A stretch of DNA of 64,000 bases from Bacteroidetes bacterium ADurb.Bin008. Its GTDB lineage: Bacteria > Bacteroidota > Bacteroidia > Bacteroidales > Tenuifilaceae. The DNA is taken from the NCBI GenBank assembly GCA_002071445.1, contig MWFE01000033.1, forward strand, positions 19,898 through 83,897. Direction: 5' to 3'. The notes under the pieces are model-generated. The model did not search any database and was not told the origin of the DNA. It was given only the letters and a program-made list of their open reading frames with translations. Below are positions 54,362 through 63,532 of the stretch, one piece after another; positions within the stretch are counted from its first letter, which is position 1, and each line of letters starts with the position of its first letter. A program made the translations under genes and the position numbers.

Positions 54362-55306
54362 TTAGATGATAAACTTTTCGCTGATTGATTCGAAGTTATA
54401 TACTTTGTTAATTACATCGGCAAACAGCTCTGCAACGGAAAGAACTTTAATTTTTTCCGTGTTTTTATTTTGCTTTAGAGGAATGGTATCGGTAACCACC
54501 AGCTCCTTGATGGACGATTTAGCCAATCTCTCGTAGGCAGGGCCGGAGAGAACCGGATGCGTGGCAAATACCCTAACGCTTAACGCTCCCTTTTCCATCA
54601 TCATGTTGGACGCAGCAGTAATGGTTCCGGCTGTATCAACCATATCATCTAGGATAATCACATTTTTGCCTTCAACCTCCCCGATGGCAGTTAGTTGGCC
54701 AACCTGATTTGCTTTTTCCCTTGTTTTATGGCAGATTATCAGCGGGGCACCTAAAAACCGGGCGTATGCGTTAGATCTTTTTGCACCTCCCATATCGGGC
54801 GCGGCCACGGCAATATTATCGAGTTGCAGGCTTTTAATGTAGGGAACGAAGATGGAAGAAGCGTAAAGGTGATCTACAGGAATATCAAAAAATCCCTGAA
54901 TCTGGTCGGCATGGAGGTCCATGGTCATCACGCGGTCAACACCTGCGGCAATAAGGAGGTTGGCCGAAAGTTTCGCTCCGATGGATACCCTGGGCTTGTC
55001 CTTCCTGTCCTGCCGGGCCCACCCAAAATAGGGTATCACTGCTACTACTTTATAGGCCGATGCCCTTCGGGCAGCATCAATCATCAGCAAAAGTTCAAAA
55101 AAATTATCGGTGGGCGGAAAAGTGGATTGGATGATGAAAACAGTGGCTCCGCGAACCGATTCATCGTAAGAGGGCTGAAATTCACCATCGCTGAAATCGG
55201 TTACCGATGATTTTCCCAAGGGGATTCCAAAGTGGCGTGCTATCTCTGAGGCTAAGTAGTGTGAGTTGCGGCCTGAGAAAAACTTGATACAATGGCTTTT
55301 GCGCAT
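54362..55306 (-). CDS. prs: Ribose-phosphate pyrophosphokinase
   Basis: A 314-residue enzyme making PRPP for nucleotide, histidine and tryptophan synthesis. The start at ATG 55306 (MRKSHCIKFFSGRNSHYLA) gives the family length; a further ATG 20 codons upstream would give an atypical extension. Motifs: MTMDLHADQIQGFFDIPVDH (about 124-143), and the PRPP loop NVIILDDMVDTAGTI (about 213-227). It is first in the prs-rplY-pth-S4 group. Confidence 0.95.
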   Translation of the reverse strand: MRKSHCIKFFSGRNSHYLASEIARHFGIPLGKSSVTDFSDGEFQPSYDESVRGATVFIIQSTFPPTDNFFELLLMIDAARRASAYKVVAVIPYFGWARQDRKDKPRVSIGAKLSANLLIAAGVDRVMTMDLHADQIQGFFDIPVDHLYASSIFVPYIKSLQLDNIAVAAPDMGGAKRSNAYARFLGAPLIICHKTREKANQVGQLTAIGEVEGKNVIILDDMVDTAGTITAASNMMMEKGALSVRVFATHPVLSGPAYERLAKSSIKELVVTDTIPLKQNKNTEKIKVLSVAELFADVINKVYNFESISEKFII

Positions 55307-55440
55307 TATTCTCTCAATTTTCTGTGAAGGTTCCGATTGTTGGACAAATTTAATGTTAATTTTCAAATTATTTTTTAGTAATTAACCTTTTGAAGAAATT
55401 TAGCTATCCCGCTGAGTGGTTTGATTTTAACAGTGTAAGT

Positions 55441-55479
55441 AAAAGAAAAAGCCCCGACAAAATGAAGTTTTGTCGGGGC
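55441..55479 (-). terminator. Terminator of engB
   Basis: On the minus strand GCCCCGACAAAA and its exact complement (55451-55479) form a 12-bp stem with a 5-base loop, followed by a T-rich run (55441-55450). It lies 32 bases beyond the engB stop codon. Confidence 0.92.
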
Positions 55480-55510
55480 CTGTCAGCCAATAAAACTCTA
55501 ATTAGACAAA

Positions 55511-56122
55511 TTATTTTGCCAATACCCCTGTAGTCGCGTTAATTTCTGCAATATAGTTAAGTATATCGTCCCTGCCAATACGGGTTACCGTGGAGCATGT
55601 AAACAATGGCGGCAGCTCATCCCATGTTTCGTAAAGCTTCTTTTTGAATCTGGCTATGGAGCAATTCAGGCTGGCAGAACTCAACTTGTCAGTTTTGGTA
55701 AAAATCAATGCGAAGGGTATCTGGTTGCTACCCAGCCAGTTGATAAATGTCAGATCTATTTCTTGTGGTTCTAACCTGGAGTCGATTAGCACAAAAAGGC
55801 AGTTAAGGTTTTCCCTGTTTAATATATACCTTGTAACCATGTCAGAGAAAACTTCACGTTTGCTCTGGGATACCTTAGCAAATCCGTAGCCCGGCAAATC
55901 GACAAGGAACCACGATTCGTTAATTTCAAAGTGGTTAATAAGTTGTGTTTTACCCGGTGTCCCCGATACTTTGGCAAGGGTTTTCAAACCGGTAAGCATA
56001 TTTATCAGTGAGGATTTACCCACATTTGACCTTCCAATGAATGCATATTCAGGTAAATCGCTATCGGGGCAAAGTCCAATATGAGGACTGCTTTTGACAA
56101 ACTTTGCTGAACGTATTACCAT
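55511..56122 (-). CDS. engB: Ribosome biogenesis GTP-binding protein YsxC/EngB
   Basis: A 203-residue small GTPase needed for 50S assembly. G1 is FIGRSNVGKSSLINMLTG (about 28-45), G2 region KVSGTPGKTQLINHF, G3 VDLPGYGFAKVS (about 73-84), and G4 FTKTDKLS (about 140-147). The start MVIRSAKFVKSSPHIGLCP is typical. It is a single gene with a candidate promoter about 55 bases upstream and its own terminator. Confidence 0.95.
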   Translation of the reverse strand: MVIRSAKFVKSSPHIGLCPDSDLPEYAFIGRSNVGKSSLINMLTGLKTLAKVSGTPGKTQLINHFEINESWFLVDLPGYGFAKVSQSKREVFSDMVTRYILNRENLNCLFVLIDSRLEPQEIDLTFINWLGSNQIPFALIFTKTDKLSSASLNCSIARFKKKLYETWDELPPLFTCSTVTRIGRDDILNYIAEINATTGVLAK

Positions 56123-56177
56123 GATTTACAATAGTTTGTAAGAACAATTTGCATTAGAAATGAAGAAAACAACTGTA

Positions 56178-56210
56178 CAAATGTACAACTATTTTTTGCG
56201 TAAAAACAAA
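56178..56210 (-). promoter_or_regulatory. Candidate promoter of engB
   Basis: On the minus strand TTTG (56207-56210) is followed after 21 bases by TACATTTG (56178-56185), matching the Bacteroidetes -33 and -7 elements. The -7 box is embedded in a TGTACA-AA-TGTACA repeat (56174-56187). The start codon lies 56 bases downstream. Confidence 0.55.
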
Positions 56211-56388
56211 ATTTTTTCCACAAAGTGTGCATAATATTCCACAACTAATTGATAGTTAACAGCATTATTTTAGAGGGAAAAAGAGCTTAACCTAAGCCTT
56301 AAAATTTGCTATATAACATAAAAAGCCGTTGGAAGTAATCCTACTGCAATAGTTATCGAACTGTTAATCAACAGGTTGTTAGGTGTTG

Positions 56389-57618
56389 CTATTTCAAGCT
56401 TTGGGCATACCGCTCTGCCTGCTCAAATACGCGGAGAAAATTTTTGCCCCATATCTTTTCGATATCGCTTTCCGAATATCCCCGTTTGAGCAGCTCCACG
56501 GTTATGTTAATCATTTGGCTGGCATCCCGGCAGTCGTCCAATGCACCGCCGCCGTCAAAGTCGCTGCCTATACCCACGTAGTCAATCCCTGCAATCTTCA
56601 CTATGTGATCAATGTGGTCAACCAGGTCGGACACTGTGGCCAAAACGGGCGGATATGCCTCATCAAGGGCATACCATGCTTCAATTGCCTCTTTTCGCAC
56701 TTCGGGCGAAAGGTCCTTGAAATGGTTATACTTTTTGTAAAGTTCATGGTAGGCGCTATCTCTGACAGGGTTAGGCTCGTCGGGTTTTACGTAGCTGCTC
56801 AGTAGGCAAACCTGAATAACGCCACCCCTCTCGGCCAACTTCACTATCATGTCATCGGTGAGATTCCGTGGATTATCGCAAACACTCCGGGCGTTGCTAT
56901 GCGAAGCTAACACAGGAACTTTTGATGTCCTTAATGCCTGATAAAAGGAACTGTCTGAAATGTGGCTCACGTCAACAAGCATTCCGAGCCGATTGAGCTC
57001 TCGCACAACATCGTAACCGAATGGGCTTAGCCCGTTGTGCTCTGCACCATCGGGGTCGGTGGACGAGTCGCAGATATCATTATTTCGGGTATGGCATAGG
57101 GTAAGATAACGAGCGCCCAGATTATAGAATTCCGATAGCTTCCCCAAATCCTTACCAATGGGATACCCATTTTCAATACCAATGAATAATGCCTTTTTGC
57201 CTTCCTTTTTGATTTGGTATGCATCTTTGGAGGTTAAGGCTATAGCCGCTTTATCGGCATGCCGCTTGGCAGTGGAATGAATGGCATTGAAAATATCCAA
57301 CGCTTCTTTATACACGGTATCGTACATTTCAGGCGTTCTATCGTCCTGCCCGATGAAAACTGCCAGGAATACGGCATCTAATGCCCCGGTTGACATCTTC
57401 TTCAGGTTTACCTTGGCACGGTTGTTTTCATCTTCACCGCTGAAATCAAACTCTTCGCGATGGAACCAGAACGGCGTGTCGGTATGCGTATCGATGGAGA
57501 GAATGTGAGAATGGATTTTTTTGGCTTTTGCCATAAGTTCGTCATCGCTTTTCGGCTTGCAGCCGATGATAACGGCTAACGCTGCCATTGTAAGCAGCAA
57601 TGATAATTTTGTATTCAT
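56389..57618 (-). CDS. Membrane dipeptidase (M19, renal dipeptidase family) lipoprotein
   Basis: A 409-residue protein with a signal sequence and lipobox VIIGC (Cys20), so it is probably membrane anchored. Family features are the metal-binding His-x-Asp in SIDTHTDTPFW (about 42-52), the bridging Glu in FIGIENGYPIG (about 146-156), His in LCHTRNND and LVDVSHISDSS, and ASHSNARSVCDNPRN (about 236-250). It cleaves dipeptides, including D-amino-acid-containing ones. It is a single gene. Confidence 0.93.
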   Translation of the reverse strand: MNTKLSLLLTMAALAVIIGCKPKSDDELMAKAKKIHSHILSIDTHTDTPFWFHREEFDFSGEDENNRAKVNLKKMSTGALDAVFLAVFIGQDDRTPEMYDTVYKEALDIFNAIHSTAKRHADKAAIALTSKDAYQIKKEGKKALFIGIENGYPIGKDLGKLSEFYNLGARYLTLCHTRNNDICDSSTDPDGAEHNGLSPFGYDVVRELNRLGMLVDVSHISDSSFYQALRTSKVPVLASHSNARSVCDNPRNLTDDMIVKLAERGGVIQVCLLSSYVKPDEPNPVRDSAYHELYKKYNHFKDLSPEVRKEAIEAWYALDEAYPPVLATVSDLVDHIDHIVKIAGIDYVGIGSDFDGGGALDDCRDASQMINITVELLKRGYSESDIEKIWGKNFLRVFEQAERYAQSLK

Positions 57619-57698
57619 ACCTTTAATGTATTAAACAAAAATCCGGTTGAAAAACTTGTTTTTGGATGGTGTTCCCTGCATTTGGTTTAGCTGAAAAT

Positions 57699-57731
57699 AA
57701 AAAAAAAGCCTTTGGTGATGTGACCAAAGGC
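57699..57731 (-). terminator. Terminator of the YceI gene
   Basis: On the minus strand GCCTTTGGT and ACCAAAGGC (57708-57731) form a 9-bp stem with a 6-base loop, followed by nine T (57699-57707). It lies 24 bases after the YceI stop. Confidence 0.92.
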
Positions 57732-57755
57732 CAGTTAAGGCATGCGTTAGCTGTT

Positions 57756-58433
57756 TTAGTAAGCAGTTAGGTGAACGGCAACCCCCATTTCATCGTGGAT
57801 GATGTTATCCTTTAGATTGGCAATGATGGATTGCGAACCATAGTTTACTTTCCAGTTGGTTCTGTTGATGAGAAATTGTGGGGTTGAAGCTTGCAATTGT
57901 CCATCGTCTAATTTAATCTTGGCATTGAAACTAATGCCTTTGGTGATGCCTTTAATGGTTAAATTACCATCAATCCTGTGCGTTGGCACCAATTCTTCCC
58001 CCTCCTCGTGGTTGTGAGTAATGGGTACAATGCTTGAGAATTCAAAATAGGCCTGAGGAAATGAGTCAACGTTAAAAAAATCGGCCGATTTTAAATGGTT
58101 CACCAGATAGGCATTCATTTCGGGGTTTTGTAAATCGAGTACAGCAATGCTGTTCATATCCATGGTGAATTTCCCCCCAATTATCTGCCCTTTATCCACA
58201 AAGATACTGCCTTCTTTAATGCTTAAGGTGCCGACATGTTCCCCTCCGGGCTTGGTGCCCAGCCAGTCAATTTTACTAAGGGCGACATCGGCCTTAAGCT
58301 CCTGCCCATGTTCATAGGGTGTAATTTTAAAAGCATCGCCGGTATCAACCTTATCGCCCTTAGGGGCTTGCATACAGCTTGTGGCAACCAATGCTAAAAG
58401 CATTGCCGGCACTAAGATTCCTTTCATTTTCAT
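57756..58433 (-). CDS. YceI family lipoprotein
   Basis: A 225-residue protein: signal sequence with lipobox ALVATSC (Cys20), then a YceI lipocalin-like beta-barrel domain (about 45-222). Typical pieces are SKIDWLGTKPGGEHVGTLSI, GKFTMDMNSIAV, LKSADFFNVDSFPQAYFEFS and the C-terminal INRTNWKVNYG. YceI proteins bind isoprenoid-type lipids in the periplasm; some work in stress or polyisoprenoid metabolism. The HNHEEGEE patch (about 147-154) is a histidine/glutamate-rich insert. It is a single gene with a terminator. Confidence 0.92.
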   Translation of the reverse strand: MKMKGILVPAMLLALVATSCMQAPKGDKVDTGDAFKITPYEHGQELKADVALSKIDWLGTKPGGEHVGTLSIKEGSIFVDKGQIIGGKFTMDMNSIAVLDLQNPEMNAYLVNHLKSADFFNVDSFPQAYFEFSSIVPITHNHEEGEELVPTHRIDGNLTIKGITKGISFNAKIKLDDGQLQASTPQFLINRTNWKVNYGSQSIIANLKDNIIHDEMGVAVHLTAY

Positions 58434-58552
58434 GTTAAATGTACTTTTTTTAGTGTTTAAAATTTAACTGCGCCTGTTTAACGCAATCATTATTCAATCG
58501 TTATCCGAAGGAACAAAAAGGTCAATGAAAGGTTCAGAATGATAAAGTCGGG

Positions 58553-60391
58553 TTACTGTTTATCCTCCTTTTCCTCTTTCTCAAAGGCATAATCTGAAAG
58601 GTTGAACCTTTCGAGCAACGACTTGTCGTTTATCTCCTTGGAAAGAGAGGTAATGGTTTCCATGGGTACCTGAAACAGGTCGAGGATAAGCAGCCCGTCA
58701 AGGGCATGGTTAAATTTGGGGTCAACGTTAAAGCCAATGATTTTCCCGTTGAGTTTGATGTACTTTTTAAGCAGGATGGGCATTCTAAAATCTTCAGGCT
58801 CGATATCCTGTATAAACTTATCAAGCTTGTTTATATCGTTGCTTTTTTCAAAAAGCACTTCGGTGTCGTTCATGCTCACTGCAACCCTGAAGTTGTTCCG
58901 TGGGGTGATGAATCGGGCAAACTCATAATCATAATAGTTGGCCTTCATAAAGTTGATGATTACCCCCTTGGAGTAGTTCGAAAAATGGCTTGAAATGCTC
59001 ACCGGACCAATCAGATAGCGGTATTCGGGATTTTTAATCAGGAAGTACAGAATACCCTTCCATAGCAGAAACAGGGGCAATGGCTTTTTTTGATACTCTT
59101 TAACGATGAACGAGCGTCCCAATTCAATGCTTTGTGCCAATATTGGGTTAAACCCGTTGTCAATTTTAAAGAGACTCTGGATGTAAAAACCCTTCTTGCC
59201 ATACCTGTCTAACACTTCTTTCCCTTTCCCAACCCGGTATGCGCCCACAATGGTTTTGACCTCTTCGTCCCAAATAAACAGCTGGTTGTAGTAAAGGTCA
59301 AATTCATCGATATCCATTTTCCTGTTGGTCCCTTCTCCCACTTCCCGGAAGGTCACCTCGCGTAGTCGCCCGATTTCCGTCATGATATTAGGCATCTCCA
59401 CCGATGGAGCACAGAGCACGCAGAAATTTTTGCTTTTGAACAGCAGGTAGCTATTCATCAGGGCCTCAACCTCACTTTGGATTAAATCGTTGGCTACGGG
59501 CGGTATTATTTCGGCGGGTTTGGCTTCGGGTTTAAGCCTGTAGTTGAAAAATTTTTTAACCTCAATGGAAGAGCCAAGCGCATAGGTTCTAAGGCGTAGG
59601 TATCGGCCAAACCGGGCTATGTCCGAAAACTCCTTCTGCTCCTCTACTGAAATGGGGAATCCCATCCTCACCTTTACCACCTTGTTCTTCTTGTTGAAAA
59701 GTTCCGATGGCAGTTTTATGGTTCGGAGCGATGGGTGGATAAGGCCAAGTATATGAAATAGCTTGCTATTGGTGCCTTTGAAGTAAACAGGTATTATGGG
59801 AACCTGCGCCCGTTTAACAAATTTAAGTATAGATTCGCTCCACTGCTTGTCGGCCACGCCGGGCGATTCGTTGTTGTAGTAGGTTGATACTTCTCCGGCA
59901 GGGAATATGCCCATGGAATAACCGTCGTTGAGATGTTTTATGGCGTACTTGATCCCGGCCAGACTGGCTGAAGCCTGACTATCGCCTTCGAAAGGATCCA
60001 CGGGGATAATGGATTCTTTCAGTGGTTCAATCCTCCGCAGGAGGAAATTGGCCATCATCTTAAAATCGGGCCGGATTTCCTGTAATATTTTTAGCAGGAT
60101 AACCCCATCGATGCCACCGTAGGGATGATTGGCCACCACAATAAAAGGACCCTCTTTGGGAATGCGTTTCAGCTCTTCGGGGCTAATCTCATATTTTATC
60201 TCCAACTTACCCAGCAACGAGTTAAAAAACTCGGCACCACGCAAATCCTTGATTTTAGCATATTCGTTGTTTATCTTGTTAATCTTGAGTATAGCCATCA
60301 GAAGCTTAGCAATGCCCCTGCCTCCAATGATATAGAGCTTAGCGGCTTTTCTAAATTCTTCCGAATCAACAAGTTTAGCCCCTGTGATCAT
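58553..60391 (-). CDS. Bifunctional lysophospholipid-type O-acyltransferase / N-acyltransferase (OlsF/GlsF-type)
   Basis: A 612-residue fusion. Residues about 75-285 are a PlsC-type acyltransferase with VANHPYGGIDG (His89 and Asp95, an HX5D spacing as in the hemolysin-like group), FPAGEVS (163-169) and VPIIPVYFKG (197-206). Residues about 310-560 are a GNAT-like OlsB/hemolysin acyltransferase domain (RLREVTFREVGEGTNRK, DEFDLYYNQLFIWD, ELGRSFIVKEYQKKPLPLFL). Such fusions make acylated ornithine or glycine lipids: the C-terminal part N-acylates the amino acid with a 3-hydroxy acyl chain and the N-terminal part adds the second chain. Which amino acid is used here is not decided. It is a single gene, divergent from the following secreted-protein gene. 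Confidence 0.87.
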   Translation of the reverse strand: MITGAKLVDSEEFRKAAKLYIIGGRGIAKLLMAILKINKINNEYAKIKDLRGAEFFNSLLGKLEIKYEISPEELKRIPKEGPFIVVANHPYGGIDGVILLKILQEIRPDFKMMANFLLRRIEPLKESIIPVDPFEGDSQASASLAGIKYAIKHLNDGYSMGIFPAGEVSTYYNNESPGVADKQWSESILKFVKRAQVPIIPVYFKGTNSKLFHILGLIHPSLRTIKLPSELFNKKNKVVKVRMGFPISVEEQKEFSDIARFGRYLRLRTYALGSSIEVKKFFNYRLKPEAKPAEIIPPVANDLIQSEVEALMNSYLLFKSKNFCVLCAPSVEMPNIMTEIGRLREVTFREVGEGTNRKMDIDEFDLYYNQLFIWDEEVKTIVGAYRVGKGKEVLDRYGKKGFYIQSLFKIDNGFNPILAQSIELGRSFIVKEYQKKPLPLFLLWKGILYFLIKNPEYRYLIGPVSISSHFSNYSKGVIINFMKANYYDYEFARFITPRNNFRVAVSMNDTEVLFEKSNDINKLDKFIQDIEPEDFRMPILLKKYIKLNGKIIGFNVDPKFNHALDGLLILDLFQVPMETITSLSKEINDKSLLERFNLSDYAFEKEEKEDKQ

Positions 60392-60601
60392 AGTATTTTG
60401 CAGATGAAAAATGCGTTTTTTCCCATGCCAATTTAGTAAATATATTGCATATTGAACACTTCACCCGCTTTTTTATTTACCGTATCAATTGGCTATTTTG
60501 CCATAGGGGATGCTACCTGTTTGACAATTTGTGAGTTGTAAATCAATGGACGGAACTTGGTAAAAAAACGCTAAAATGTATGGATTAAACAAGTATTCCA
60601 T

Positions 60602-60609
60602 TAAATTTG
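60602..60609 (+). promoter_or_regulatory. Possible promoter -7 element for the secreted-protein gene
   Basis: TAAATTTG matches TAnnTTTG exactly, 29 bases upstream of the ATG at 60639. No -33 TTTG was found at the standard distance. Confidence 0.45.
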
Positions 60610-60638
60610 CATAATTAATCTAACTAAATACAAGAGGT

Positions 60639-61487
60639 ATGAAAAGACTATTCGTTGCCATTGGAATTCTTGCTTTAGCCTACAGTAGCTATGCCGATCG
60701 TTACGTTGCTCGACATGAAGATATAAAGAGCTTCTTAAAAACTACCACTTACGTTGTTCTCGACGATAATCCCATGTCGGATTATAACATGAAAATCAAA
60801 CCCGCCATCGAGAATTCGTGGAAAATTACCCCCTATGAATTCATTAGCTCTACCCAGTTTGAAGAGATGCGCAGTGATATTAATAAATCGTTTTTGGTTA
60901 AGCTTCAGGTTAAGTTCTCGGCAGATAAGCTGGAAGCTACCTACAACTTCCTTTGCGTTGTGCTGGGTGCTGCCGTTAAAAGGCATACCGACTTGCCCGA
61001 TATTTGCTCGGTTCCGCTTGGCTATGCTTCGGTTCCCGAGGACAGCTATACCTATAAACTCGAAAGCTTGATAAGATTTGCCCAAAATCATATCAGGATG
61101 TTGGACGAAAATCCGCAGCTGATAAAATCCAATATCTTTGATTACTACAACAAGAATCGAAAGGAAACAAAGACCAAGGAGTTGTGGCTGCTCGAGCAGG
61201 ATATTGAGCCAAATATCCGGAGTCAATCCGAGGTGAGAAAATTATATCCTCACCCGTTTAAAATTGTTACCAAGGACGACCTGGAGAAAGCCATCGCCGA
61301 AAAGAATGAAAATATTGTTTACCTTCATAAGGTGGGCCCCGAAGGGACACGTCTTCAGGCACGCTGTTACAAAATACTCATTGGCGCAGGCGATGACCAG
61401 TTCTACTACTTTAATTACCACATGATTAATAGGAATAAAAAGCGCGGCGACGGATTTTTACCCAAAGATTTTAAAAAGATTAAATAG
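60639..61487 (+). CDS. Secreted protein of unknown function
   Basis: A 282-residue protein with a signal peptide (MKRLFVAIGILALAYSSYAD, cleavage after about 19). The mature part is a mixed alpha/beta sequence with no motif I recognise; IPxxSW-like ITPYEFISSTQFEEMR (about 64-79), VVLGAAVKRHTDLPDICSVP and GPEGTRLQARCYKILIGAGD are likely structural pieces. It contains two cysteines after the signal. It lies between the lipid acyltransferase and EttA and ends with a terminator. No function is proposed. Confidence 0.82.
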   Translation: MKRLFVAIGILALAYSSYADRYVARHEDIKSFLKTTTYVVLDDNPMSDYNMKIKPAIENSWKITPYEFISSTQFEEMRSDINKSFLVKLQVKFSADKLEATYNFLCVVLGAAVKRHTDLPDICSVPLGYASVPEDSYTYKLESLIRFAQNHIRMLDENPQLIKSNIFDYYNKNRKETKTKELWLLEQDIEPNIRSQSEVRKLYPHPFKIVTKDDLEKAIAEKNENIVYLHKVGPEGTRLQARCYKILIGAGDDQFYYFNYHMINRNKKRGDGFLPKDFKKIK

Positions 61488-61504
61488 CCGTAACAAAATA
61501 AAAA

Positions 61505-61550
61505 GGGGCATCGTCGGCATCCGGGCTTTGATGTGGGCGATGCTTTTTTT
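61505..61550 (+). terminator. Terminator after the secreted-protein gene
   Basis: GCATCG (61508-61513) and CGATGC (61538-61543) close a longer interrupted stem with a second inner helix (GCATC/GATGT), followed by eight or nine T. It starts 18 bases after the stop codon at 61487. Confidence 0.8.
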
Positions 61551-61602
61551 TGTGCAGATTGCCAAAGAGAGAAAAGTATAAATCAGAGTAATAAGTACAA
61601 TC

Positions 61603-63276
61603 ATGGCTGACGAGAAGATAATTTTTTCCATGGTGGGTGTTAGTAAAACATTCCCGCCCCATAAAAAGGTGTTAAATAATATTTACCTCTCATTTTTTTA
61701 CGGTGCCAAAATCGGGATCATCGGTTTGAACGGCTCGGGAAAATCTACCCTGCTCAAAATTATTGGCGGTATCGAAAAGTCGTTTCAGGGCGAGGTTGTC
61801 TTTTCGCCTGGCTACACGGTGGGATATCTGGAGCAAGATCCCTTGCTGGACGAGACAAAGACAGTGAAGGAAGTTGTAGAAGAAGGCGTTAAGGATGTTG
61901 TTGCACTCCTCAAGGAGTATGAGGAGGTGAATGCCAAATTTGCTGAGCCCATGAGCGATGACGAGATGACGAAGCTTATCGAACGTCAGGGCGAGCTGAC
62001 CGAAAAAATTGAGCATGCCGATGGCTGGAACCTCGACTCCAAGCTTGAGAGGGCTATGGATGCCCTACGCTGCCCCGAACCCGATGCCAGGGTAAACATC
62101 CTTTCGGGTGGCGAGCGAAGGCGGGTGGCGCTGTGCCGGCTTCTGCTCCAGGAGCCCGATGTGCTCCTTTTGGATGAGCCTACCAACCACCTCGATGCGG
62201 AAAGCGTGCAGTGGCTTGAAATGCACCTGCAGCAATACAAGGGAACGGTGATAGCCATTACCCACGATCGTTATTTCCTTGATAATGTGGCGGGGTGGAT
62301 ACTTGAACTGGATAGGGGCGAGGGCATACCCTGGAAAGGGAACTACTCATCGTGGCTGGAGCAGAAAGCCAACCGACTGGCACAGGAGGAGAAGCAGGAG
62401 AGCAAGCGCAGGAAAACGCTGGAGCGTGAGCTGGAGTGGGTACGCATGTCACCCAAGGCACGCCACGCCAAAGGGAAAGCAAGGCTTTCGGCCTACGATA
62501 AGCTGCTCAACGAGGATGTGAAGCAGAAGGAGGAGCGTCTGGAAATATTCATCCCCAACGGCCCCAGGCTTGGCGATGTGGTGATTGAAGCACATGAGGT
62601 AGCCAAGGCCTTTGGCGATAAGCTGCTGTTCGAGGGGTTGGAATTCAAATTGCCTCCCAATGGCATTGTGGGGGTGATTGGACCCAACGGAGCCGGCAAA
62701 ACCACGCTGTTCCGCATGATAATGGGAATGGAGACCGCCGATAGGGGTGAGTTCAACATTGGCAAAACGGTAAAAATTTCATACGTCGATCAGCAGCACA
62801 AAGCCATAGAGCCGGAGAAATCGGTGTTTGAGGTTATTTCGGGCGGGGCTGATCATATCCTCATCGGAGGAAGGCAGGTCAATGCCCGCGCTTACGTAGC
62901 AAGGTTCAACTTTTCGGGGGCCGATCAGGAGAAGATGTGCAACGTGCTCTCGGGCGGAGAGCGTAACAGGCTGCACCTGGCGCTTGCGCTGAAGGATGAG
63001 GGGAACGTAATTCTGCTTGACGAGCCAACCAACGATATTGACGTCAATACCCTTAGGGCGCTGGAGGAGGGCCTGGAGAATTTTGCTGGCTGCGCCGTGA
63101 TCATTAGCCACGATCGCTGGTTCCTCGATCGCGTGGCAACGCATATCCTGGCCTTTGAGGGCAACTCACAGGTTTACTTTTTCGAGGGGTCATACTCTGA
63201 GTATGAGGAGAATCGCCGCAAGCGGCTTGGCGATGAGGGGCCAAAAAGGATAAGGTACAGGAAGTTGGTGGAGTAG
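61603..63276 (+). CDS. ettA: Energy-dependent translational throttle protein EttA (ABC-F)
   Basis: A 557-residue soluble protein with two ABC ATPase domains: Walker A GLNGSGKSTLL (about 40-50) and GPNGAGKTTLF (about 361-371), signature LSGGERRRVALCRLLL and LSGGERNRLHLALAL, and Walker B DVLLLDEPTNHLD and VILLDEPTNDID. The inter-domain linker (P-site tRNA-interaction motif) is highly charged (about 247-320). EttA binds the ribosomal E site and gates the first elongation cycle according to energy level. The length matches the family. It is transcribed alone and followed by a hairpin. Confidence 0.96.
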   Translation: MADEKIIFSMVGVSKTFPPHKKVLNNIYLSFFYGAKIGIIGLNGSGKSTLLKIIGGIEKSFQGEVVFSPGYTVGYLEQDPLLDETKTVKEVVEEGVKDVVALLKEYEEVNAKFAEPMSDDEMTKLIERQGELTEKIEHADGWNLDSKLERAMDALRCPEPDARVNILSGGERRRVALCRLLLQEPDVLLLDEPTNHLDAESVQWLEMHLQQYKGTVIAITHDRYFLDNVAGWILELDRGEGIPWKGNYSSWLEQKANRLAQEEKQESKRRKTLERELEWVRMSPKARHAKGKARLSAYDKLLNEDVKQKEERLEIFIPNGPRLGDVVIEAHEVAKAFGDKLLFEGLEFKLPPNGIVGVIGPNGAGKTTLFRMIMGMETADRGEFNIGKTVKISYVDQQHKAIEPEKSVFEVISGGADHILIGGRQVNARAYVARFNFSGADQEKMCNVLSGGERNRLHLALALKDEGNVILLDEPTNDIDVNTLRALEEGLENFAGCAVIISHDRWFLDRVATHILAFEGNSQVYFFEGSYSEYEENRRKRLGDEGPKRIRYRKLVE

Positions 63277-63353
63277 GTTGATTCAATGGTAGCATAAGGC
63301 TTTTTAAACCTCCTCGGTGAATAAGAGAAGATTCAGCCCAAACCATATAAACA

Positions 63354-63381
63354 AGAAGCCCCGCCAACGGCGGGGTTCTTT
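63354..63381 (+). terminator. Probable terminator after ettA
   Basis: AGAAGCCCCGCC pairs with GGCGGGGTTCT around an AAC loop (bulged G, 11 paired bases) and is followed by TTTATAG. It lies about 78 bases beyond the ettA stop codon. The T-run is short. Confidence 0.65.
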
Positions 63382-63384
63382 ATA

Positions 63385-63532
63385 GTTTTATATGTGTAAA
63401 GGGGTATGTCGTTAAGGGGATAACCTCAAAAAACCGGCGATAAGTACATAGCGTCACCCTTTCCATGGGATATAGTTCAATATGGATTCGTTGCCGGGTG
63501 TTGCGCACCGCATAGAGTCCTGTTTATTGGGT
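63385..63532. other. Gene-free stretch after ettA
   Basis: I see no gene, tRNA, repeat array or convincing promoter here. Composition turns more AT-rich towards the pseudogene at its right end. Confidence 0.6.

Noticed and set aside
56358..56380. CTGTT-AATC-AACAG hairpin after the dipeptidase as a terminator
   Set aside because: Only five base pairs and no T-run on the minus strand.
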